10,735 nt of DNA from JBNJEM01 sp051745935 (lineage in GTDB: Bacteria; Planctomycetota; Planctomycetia; Pirellulales; Pirellulaceae): contig JBNJEM010000231.1 in the NCBI GenBank assembly GCA_051745935.1, positions 1 through 10,735 of the forward strand, written 5' to 3'. This document shows, one piece after another, positions 5,782 to 10,735 of this stretch (position 1 is its first letter; every line of letters starts with the position of its first letter). The notes under the pieces are model-generated. The model was not told where the DNA came from. It worked only from the letters and a program-made list of their open reading frames with translations, and did no database searches. The position numbers and the translations under genes were made by a program.

Positions 5782-5991
5782 GATCGATCTCCGAAAAACG
5801 CCAAAAGCCCCGAGTATAGCCCGTTGCGCCTGCTACCTTCAAGGGCCCGCGGCGCCGATTTTCATTCGCCGGGCACGCATTTTGCCCACGCGACCCTTCA
5901 ACGTGGCGTTTCCCGAGCGGTCCGCACTCACCTCGCCGCTGCCGCCAACAGCGCTCTCGCTCTCTTCCCACGCTCCATGGCGCGTCGCCGG

Positions 5992-6543
5992 CTAACGGTC
6001 GAGCCGTTCGCGAATCCGCCCAAAAACCTCATCCGGCGTGCCCTGTCCGTCTATCGTGGCCAGCAACCCCCGATCCGCGTAGTACTGCAGTACCGGGGCG
6101 GTTTGATCTCGATAGACCCGCAACCGCTGCGCAATCGTCTCCGACGTGTCATCCGCTCGTTCACGCGCCAGCATGCGGCGAATGAGTTCCTCGTCCTCCA
6201 CGCTGATTTCCAAGACCATGTCGATCGGTGTTCCCCGCTTTTCCATGAGCCGGTCCAGGGCCCGAGCCTGTTTCACATTTCGGGGGAACCCGTCGAAGAG
6301 GCACCCCGAAGCCATGTCCGGATCGTTCAATCGCTCGTCGATGATCCCCAATACCAACTCATCCGGCACCAATTCTCCGGCCTGCATGTACGCGGAGGCC
6401 TGTTTCCCCAGTTCGGACTCCTCGCGGATGGCCTGGCGGAGCATATCGCCGGTGGAGACGTGGGGAATCCCGAGCAATTCGACGAGCCGTTGAGCTTGCG
6501 TACCTTTTCCAGCCCCCGGCGGACCAATAAAGACGATGAACAT
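5992..6543 (-). CDS. adk: Adenylate kinase
   Basis: Adenylate kinase catalyses ATP + AMP = 2 ADP in the cytoplasm and balances adenine nucleotides. From ATG 6543 the 183 residues start MFIVFIGPPGAGKGTQAQRL, with the P-loop GPPGAGKGT at 7-15. The AMP-binding STGDMLR is at 30-36, followed by FDGFPR at 83-88 and RERADDTSETIAQRL at 127-141. The LID region is short and has no four-cysteine zinc site, so this is the short-LID type. An in-frame TTG at 6573, with GGAGG 2 nt before it, would add ten residues. I prefer the ATG because it gives the standard family N-terminus. It follows secY, as in many spc operons, but map and infA are missing after it. Confidence 0.96.
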   Translation of the reverse strand: MFIVFIGPPGAGKGTQAQRLVELLGIPHVSTGDMLRQAIREESELGKQASAYMQAGELVPDELVLGIIDERLNDPDMASGCLFDGFPRNVKQARALDRLMEKRGTPIDMVLEISVEDEELIRRMLARERADDTSETIAQRLRVYRDQTAPVLQYYADRGLLATIDGQGTPDEVFGRIRERLDR

Positions 6544-6614
6544 GAGTCGTTGTTTCCCTAAATCGCGCTGCAACCCCTCCGCCGCGCTATCGCCCAGCGG
6601 GGGGCTCGCGGGGC

Positions 6615-7997
6615 CTAACTTTCCAGCAAGCCTCGGTAGTTTCGCATCACCAAGTGGCTATCGATTTTCTGCACGAGATCGAAAGCCACACTCACCGCAA
6701 TCAACAATCCAGTCCCCCCGTAGAAGCTGGCGATCGCGAAGCTCACGCCGAGCGAGCCGGAAATGATGGTGGGGACGATCGCCACCAGAGCCAGGAACCC
6801 GGCCCCCACGTAGGTAATTCTGACCATGACTTTTTCCAGGTAGTCGGCGGTCCGTTTGCCGGGCCGATATCCGGGAATGAACGTGCCATGGTCTTTCAAG
6901 TTTTCCGACATTTCCTTGGGATTGAAGGTGATCGCCGTCCAGAAGTAACAGAAGAAATAAATGAGAACCACATAGAGCATATTGTAAATAAAGGAGGTTC
7001 CGCGAGAGAAAAGCGGCGCCATGGTGCCGAAGAATTGCGACAACCCTTCCCCGAGGAACGTCCAGTTCATGGCCATATTGAAAAACATGCCGGGCAACAT
7101 GAGCAAGCTACTGGCGAAGATGATCGGCATCACGCCCGCTTGGTTAATTCGCAACGGCAGGTACTGGCGGGTCCCCCCGTAGACGCGCCGCCCGCGCACG
7201 TGCTTGGCGCTTTGGGTCGGGATCCGCCGCTGCCCGAGGGTGATAAACACCACGCCGGTAACCACCGCGACGAACAAGCCAGCCAAGATCACCAACGACT
7301 CCACTCCGATCCGTCCGGATGCGATGCCCACGAGCTCGAACTCGGCCCGGTTGGCGAGCAAATCCATCAACGCGCCGGGCATGCGAGCCAGAATGCCGGC
7401 CATGATTAACAGGCTAATGCCGTTGCCGATGCCATATTCATCGATCTGCTCGCCGATCCACATCAAAAACACGGTGCCGCACGTCATGGTGACCACGGCG
7501 GTCAACTGCCAGCCGAATCCCAGCGTGCCGGCCTCATTCTGAAAGGCCTTCGCGACCAAGGTGTCTCCCTCCGCCCCCACTCGCATCAGGTAGAACTTCA
7601 CGTAAAACCAACTTTGGACAAGGCAGAGCACGACGGTCAGATACCGCGTATACTCATTGATTTTCTTCTGCCCCGTTTCTCCTTCTTTTTTCAGTTCCTC
7701 GATCGGCTTCCAGACGCTGCCCAGCAGCTGGAAGATAATCGACGCGGAGATATAGGGCATGATTCCGAGGCCGAAGATCGTGGCGTTGGTCAGGTTGCTG
7801 GCGCTAAACACGGCCACCCGGTTGATGATATCGGCCAATCCCCCGGTCCCATCCGCGGCGCCTCGCAACTGGTTCTGGTCGACCATCGGAAGGGTAATCC
7901 AATAGCCAACGCGGTAAATCCCCAGAAACATCAGCGTCAGAAAGATCTTCCGCCGCAGCTCGGGTATCGTGAAGACAACGCGAAGTTTTTCCCACAT
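6615..7997 (-). CDS. secY: Protein translocase subunit SecY
   Basis: SecY is the ten-helix pore of the SecYEG translocon in the inner membrane, which exports unfolded proteins and inserts membrane proteins. The 460 residues show many hydrophobic segments and both SecY signatures: GLGIMPYISASIIFQLL at 76-92 and the region from WIGEQIDEYGIGNGIS (180-195) onward. The cytoplasmic C5 loop region, KDHGTFIPGYRPGKRTADYL at 368-387, is a ribosome and SecA contact site. Length is normal to slightly long. The ATG at 7997 has a distant GAGGA about 12 nt upstream. It lies between rplO (72-bp gap) and adk (71-bp gap), the classic spc-operon place for secY. Confidence 0.98.
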   Translation of the reverse strand: MWEKLRVVFTIPELRRKIFLTLMFLGIYRVGYWITLPMVDQNQLRGAADGTGGLADIINRVAVFSASNLTNATIFGLGIMPYISASIIFQLLGSVWKPIEELKKEGETGQKKINEYTRYLTVVLCLVQSWFYVKFYLMRVGAEGDTLVAKAFQNEAGTLGFGWQLTAVVTMTCGTVFLMWIGEQIDEYGIGNGISLLIMAGILARMPGALMDLLANRAEFELVGIASGRIGVESLVILAGLFVAVVTGVVFITLGQRRIPTQSAKHVRGRRVYGGTRQYLPLRINQAGVMPIIFASSLLMLPGMFFNMAMNWTFLGEGLSQFFGTMAPLFSRGTSFIYNMLYVVLIYFFCYFWTAITFNPKEMSENLKDHGTFIPGYRPGKRTADYLEKVMVRITYVGAGFLALVAIVPTIISGSLGVSFAIASFYGGTGLLIAVSVAFDLVQKIDSHLVMRNYRGLLES

Positions 7998-8069
7998 GAC
8001 GCCGATCCGTCCTCGCTAGGGTCGAGACTCACCGCCGAAGTCCGTCGGAGGCGACTGATTGCAATACCG

Positions 8070-8567
8070 CTATTGGGCAATTTGAGACGCTTCTTTTTTG
8101 GTCCGCTTCAGGGAAACGTTGCCGGGCAGGACCACCGCTTCCCCACCGGCCTTTTCGATTTTGTCCTTGGCCGAGCCACTGAATCGGTGCGCGGACACTT
8201 TGAGTTTTTTGGTCAGTTCACCGTCTCCGAGCACCTTCAGGACATCCCAGTGGGACTTGGCCAGGGACTTGGCGCGCAGCGTCTCGAACGTAACGTCGTC
8301 CCCCGCCTCGAAAACCCGTTCCAAATCGGAGACGTTCACGGTTCCCACCACCCGGGCAAAGCGATTGTTAAAACCTCGCTTCGGCACGCGCCGCACCAAG
8401 GGCATGGCTCCGCCCTGGAACACAGGGTCCCGAGACCAGCCTGCCCGAGACTGTTGGCCCTTGTGCCCACGCCCGGCGGTTTTCCCGCGCCCGGACCCGG
8501 CGCCTCGGCCAACCCGGCGACGTTTTTTGTTTTTCGTGACCTTGCGATGGACGTCATCGATATTCAC
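8070..8567 (-). CDS. rplO: 50S ribosomal protein L15
   Basis: L15 is a late-assembling 50S protein that binds 23S rRNA domains II and V. The 165 residues begin MNIDDVHRKVTKNKKRRRVG and then GRGAGSGRGKTAGRGHKGQQ, the typical glycine- and arginine-rich rRNA-binding extension. FQGGAMPLVRRVPKRGFNN is at about 50-68, and a C-terminal fold ends with KKEASQIAQ. The start is GTG at 8567, overlapping the rpsE stop by four bases (GTGA), which implies translational coupling. Most bacteria have rpmD (L30) between these two genes; the overlap leaves no room for it here. Confidence 0.97.
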   Translation of the reverse strand: MNIDDVHRKVTKNKKRRRVGRGAGSGRGKTAGRGHKGQQSRAGWSRDPVFQGGAMPLVRRVPKRGFNNRFARVVGTVNVSDLERVFEAGDDVTFETLRAKSLAKSHWDVLKVLGDGELTKKLKVSAHRFSGSAKDKIEKAGGEAVVLPGNVSLKRTKKEASQIAQ

Positions 8568-9049
8568 TGTAGTGACACTCCCCGTAGTCGTTCCACCTCT
8601 TCCTGGGTTCGCAGCTTGGACAGCGCGTCGAACGTGGCTTTGACCAACGTCACCGGATTGTTGCTGCCAAAGCTCTTGGTGAGGATGTTGGTGATTCCCG
8701 CCGGCTCACAGACGGCCCGCAGGGCGTCACCGGCCACGATCCCGGTACCGGGCCCCGCCGGCAGGAGGACGACGCGGGCGGCGCTGAAGCTTCCCTTCAC
8801 TTCGTGCGGAATGGTCCCATTGACAATGGGGATCTCCATCATCGCGCGGGTCGCCTGTTTCTGCGCCTTCTCCACGCTCGCCGGTACTTCATTCGCCTTG
8901 CCATAGCCCCAGCCGGCGCGGCCATTCCCGTCGCCCATGACCACCATGGCCGCGAAACTGAAACGCCGACCGCCTTTCACCACGGCGGCACAACGCTTGA
9001 TCTTGACTACCCGGTCGATGTATTCGCTGCGTACTTGTTCTGTCGCCAC
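8564..9049 (-). CDS. rpsE: 30S ribosomal protein S5
   Basis: S5 lies at the mRNA entry channel of the 30S subunit and affects translation fidelity and helicase activity. The N-terminal double-stranded-RNA-binding-like domain contains VVKGGRRFSFAAMVVMGDGN (about 23-42) and GWGYGKANEVPASVEKA. The C-terminal domain contains LLPAGPGTGIVAGDALRAV and the NILTKSFGSNNP block. I chose GTG at 9049, which gives a typical MATEQVRSEYIDRVVKIKR start and 161 residues, with GGGAG about 11 nt upstream. In-frame TTG codons at 9067 and 9079 (the latter giving 171 residues) are alternatives, but their ribosome binding sites are poorly spaced. Its stop overlaps the rplO start. Confidence 0.97.
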   Translation of the reverse strand: MATEQVRSEYIDRVVKIKRCAAVVKGGRRFSFAAMVVMGDGNGRAGWGYGKANEVPASVEKAQKQATRAMMEIPIVNGTIPHEVKGSFSAARVVLLPAGPGTGIVAGDALRAVCEPAGITNILTKSFGSNNPVTLVKATFDALSKLRTQEEVERLRGVSLQ

Positions 9050-9079
9050 GGCTTGGGGTGCTCCCAATCTCGAACCCAA

Positions 9080-9220
9080 CCTTTCAATCCAGGCGGATCA
9101 TGGCGATCGCCTGGCACATTACTCTTTCCCATTTTCCAGCCGCTGGAACCTCAATCCCGTCCCGGTTCCAAAACCACGTTCGGGGGCTCGTCAGCACGGC
9201 GGGGGGGGGCGCCGGAACCG
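9080..9220. other. Structured spacer between rplR and rpsE with a G9 run
   Basis: Several inverted repeats crowd into this spacer. CCAGGCG (9089-9095) pairs with CGCCTGG (9108-9114), and the overlapping GGCGATCGCC (9102-9111) is itself palindromic. TTCCAGC (9134-9140) pairs with GCTGGAA (9142-9148). TGGAACC (9144-9150) pairs with GGTTCCA (9164-9170). CGGTTCC (9163-9169) can instead pair with GGAACCG (9214-9220). The last two stems share the same GGTTCC and so exclude each other. A run of nine G (9201-9209; nine C in the mRNA) lies 11 bp past the rplR stop. Function is unknown; competing stems could serve attenuation or mRNA processing. Confidence 0.45.
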
Positions 9221-9589
9221 TCAGAACGCGAGTCCCGCTTCCCGCGCGGCATCGGCCAGCGCCGCCACTCGACCATGGTATTTGTACCAACCCCGGTCGA
9301 ACCGCGCCTCTTTGATTCCCGCTTCCGCCGCCCGTTGCCCCACGATCTGGCCCACAATCTTCGCCGCCTCACGGTTCCCCCCATAGGGAATCTGATCGCG
9401 GATCGCTCGATCGCGGGTCCCCGCCGACACCAAGGTCTGGCCGATTGAATCATCGATCAGCTGGCAAGCGATATGGGTGCTGCTACGAAAGACGCACATC
9501 CGCGGTTTCCGGGCCGTTCCCCGCAATCGTTTGCGGACACTGAACTTCCGACGGCGTCTCTGCTTTGCAATGGCCTTTTGCTTATTCAC
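9221..9589 (-). CDS. rplR: 50S ribosomal protein L18
   Basis: L18 binds 5S rRNA together with L5 and attaches it to the 50S subunit. The 122 residues start MNKQKAIAKQRRRRKFSVRK, with the basic 5S-binding N-terminus RLRGTARKPRMCVFRSSTHI following. The remainder has the usual S11/L18-like fold: QLIDDSIGQTLVSAGTRD, KIVGQIVGQRAAEAGI and FDRGWYKYHGRVAALADAA. The GTG at 9589 is preceded closely by AGGA, which is a rather short spacing, but no better in-frame start exists before the conserved N-terminus. Flanked by rplF (91-bp spacer) and rpsE, in the standard spc order. Confidence 0.97.
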   Translation of the reverse strand: MNKQKAIAKQRRRRKFSVRKRLRGTARKPRMCVFRSSTHIACQLIDDSIGQTLVSAGTRDRAIRDQIPYGGNREAAKIVGQIVGQRAAEAGIKEARFDRGWYKYHGRVAALADAAREAGLAF

Positions 9590-9606
9590 GATTCCTGCTC
9601 TGCAAT

Positions 9607-9666
9607 AAACGTGTACCCGTTATCCGTGCCGATCAAATCCGTGTGCGTCAAACCCGTGTCACTCAA
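9607..9666. repeat. Four-unit tandem repeat with 15-bp period
   Basis: Four consecutive 15-bp units start at 9607, 9622, 9637 and 9652. Units 2-4 read ATCCGTGCCGATCAA, ATCCGTGTGCGTCAA and ACCCGTGTCACTCAA, giving the consensus AYCCGTGNNNNTCAA. The first unit, AAACGTGTACCCGTT, is more diverged. A decayed CCGCG follows at 9672 after a 3-bp shift, just before the rplF stop codon. On the mRNA strand the unit is TTGANNNNCACGGRT. The array fills two thirds of the 91-bp spacer between rplF and rplR. I see no reading frame that would make it protein-coding. Confidence 0.7.
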
Positions 9667-9680
9667 GCGAACCGCGTCCC

Positions 9681-10223
9681 TTAGGTCGCGGCCTTACCTG
9701 GTTTGATCTTCACCTGCTCGCCCACGTACCGGATTCCCTTCCCTTTATAAGGTTCGGGCTCGCGTATCCCCCGGACCTCCGCCGCGAACTGCCCCACCAT
9801 TTGCTTATCGCATCCGGTGATCACCACGTGCGTCTGGTCTGGGCAGGTCACCTCCAAGCCCGGCGGAATTTTCTTTTTCACCTCGTTGGCGAACCCCACT
9901 CGCAATGACAGCACATCCCCCTCCACCGACGCGAGATAGCCCACGCCCTGGATTTCCAGTCGTTTTTCGTACCCATCCTTGACACCGACAACCATGTTCT
10001 GGATCAAGGACCGGGTGAGCCCGTGGTACGCCCGCGATTCGCGATTACTCAACGGCGTCGTGACCGAGACCGTTCGATCCGCCTCGTTGACCTCGACCCG
10101 GACTTCCGGGCGGCATCGATACCGCAACTTCCCCTTGGGGCCTTCCACGGTGACCACCGGGCCATCTTGGGCGACATTGACGCCATCGAGAATATCGATT
10201 GGTATTTTTCCGATCCGGGACAT
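9681..10223 (-). CDS. rplF: 50S ribosomal protein L6
   Basis: L6 binds 23S rRNA helix 97 near the sarcin-ricin loop and the factor-binding site. The 180 residues are the standard length. They start MSRIGKIPIDILDGVNV, pass through the two repeated L6 domains (VEGPKGKLRYR; HGLTRSLIQNMVVGVKDGYE), and include the family signature PEPYKGKGIRY near residue 160. The ATG at 10223 gives the canonical N-terminus, although the preceding bases show no clear Shine-Dalgarno sequence. It follows rpsH by 112 bp and precedes rplR by 91 bp; both spacers are long for this operon. Confidence 0.98.
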   Translation of the reverse strand: MSRIGKIPIDILDGVNVAQDGPVVTVEGPKGKLRYRCRPEVRVEVNEADRTVSVTTPLSNRESRAYHGLTRSLIQNMVVGVKDGYEKRLEIQGVGYLASVEGDVLSLRVGFANEVKKKIPPGLEVTCPDQTHVVITGCDKQMVGQFAAEVRGIREPEPYKGKGIRYVGEQVKIKPGKAAT

Positions 10224-10335
10224 ATCAGCTTTTACCGTTCAGGGCATCCAGTGTTCAGTTCGGGGCCGGAGCTAGTTCCGAGCCACATCGTCCAATCAAG
10301 CATTGTGTCCTCGCGCGCTGGCGGCCTGGGCCAAC

Positions 10336-10731
10336 TTACCAGATTTCGCAGAGGACTTCCCCGCCCAAGTTCCGCTGGCGGGCCTCGCGGTCGCTGAGCA
10401 CCCCACGACTGGTACTCAAGACACTGATCCCAAGCCCATCGAGAACGGGGTTGAGGTTCCGGGCTTTGCTGTAGATCCGGCGTCCCGGGGTACTCACGCG
10501 GCGGATTCGCTGGATGACGCGTTCCCCATTGGGCCCGTATTTCAGTTCGATTCGAAGGTTTTTGACCGGCGCGGCATCTACTTCCGTCCAATCCCAGACA
10601 TATCCTTCGCGTTTGAGCACATCCGCCAAACCGCGTTTGACTTTGGACACGGGCATTTCGACATGGGGCCGCTCGACACGCACCGCGTTGCGAATACGGG
10701 TTAACATATCGGCGATCGGATCGGTCATCAT
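10336..10731 (-). CDS. rpsH: 30S ribosomal protein S8
   Basis: S8 binds the central domain of 16S rRNA and organises the 30S platform; in E. coli it also represses spc-operon translation. The 131 residues begin MMTDPIADMLTRIRNAVRVE, the usual start, and end with GVLSDREARQRNLGGEVLCE and IW, matching the family C-terminus with its ST-RG-LSDREAR signature (STSRGVLSDREAR). Two ATG codons in a row (10731 and 10728) could start it. The ribosome binding site lies beyond the window edge. It is the first gene seen here; rplN, rplX, rplE and rpsN would be expected further upstream. Confidence 0.98.
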   Translation of the reverse strand: MMTDPIADMLTRIRNAVRVERPHVEMPVSKVKRGLADVLKREGYVWDWTEVDAAPVKNLRIELKYGPNGERVIQRIRRVSTPGRRIYSKARNLNPVLDGLGISVLSTSRGVLSDREARQRNLGGEVLCEIW

Positions 10732-10735
10732 GATT

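Noticed and set aside
5584..6561. 325-residue plus-strand ORF opposite adk and rpmJ
   Set aside because: Antisense to adk and rpmJ, which are both certain; composition is typical of a shadow frame.
6654..7409. 251-residue plus-strand ORF opposite secY
   Set aside because: Histidine- and glutamate-rich antisense translation of membrane-helix codons, a typical shadow.
7614..8906. 430-residue plus-strand ORF opposite secY, rplO and rpsE
   Set aside because: It is the antisense shadow of three certain genes in GC-rich DNA, with no family likeness.

Overview
This window is the 3' part of a bacterial ribosomal-protein supercluster (spc plus alpha operons). All recognisable genes are on the minus strand and are transcribed from right to left. 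In transcription order they are rpsH (S8), rplF (L6), rplR (L18), rpsE (S5), rplO (L15), secY, adk, rpmJ (L36), rpsM (S13), rpsK (S11), rpoA and rplQ (L17). Beyond rplQ, on the same strand, lie a small HExxH metallopeptidase-like gene and a tRNA-Leu(GAG). The tRNA is followed by a stem-loop-rich stretch with no convincing gene.

The organism is a GC-rich bacterium. My best guess is Planctomycetota, for three reasons. L17 is about twice the usual length, with two internal insertions and a long acidic tail. The order secY-adk-rpmJ-rpsM-rpsK-rpoA-rplQ lacks rpmD (L30), map, infA and rpsD. The spacers inside the operon are long for ribosomal-protein genes. The lineage call comes from remembered family knowledge, not from a search.

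Layout: 1-486 has hairpins and a possible gene remnant. 487-572 is tRNA-Leu. 573-1117 is non-coding, with several strong hairpins and a 75-bp inverted-repeat element. 1118-1768 is the metallopeptidase-like gene. 1921-2020 is a single copy of a 100-bp repeat. 2050-4579 holds rplQ, rpoA and rpsK. 4655-4954 is an exact tandem array of three more copies of the 100-bp repeat, between rpsK and rpsM. 5007-10731 is the rest of the operon, with structured or repetitive spacers, including a 15-bp-period tandem repeat between rplR and rplF and competing stem-loops between rpsE and rplR.

Functionally, the operon makes 30S proteins (S8, S5, S13, S11), 50S proteins (L6, L18, L15, L36, L17), the RNA polymerase alpha subunit, the Sec translocon pore and adenylate kinase. 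These are ordinary housekeeping genes, and I see no defence system, mobile element or new enzyme pathway. The unusual content is in the spacers: the 100-bp repeat family, the 15-bp repeat, a shared 13-bp spacer motif and possible alternative RNA structures.
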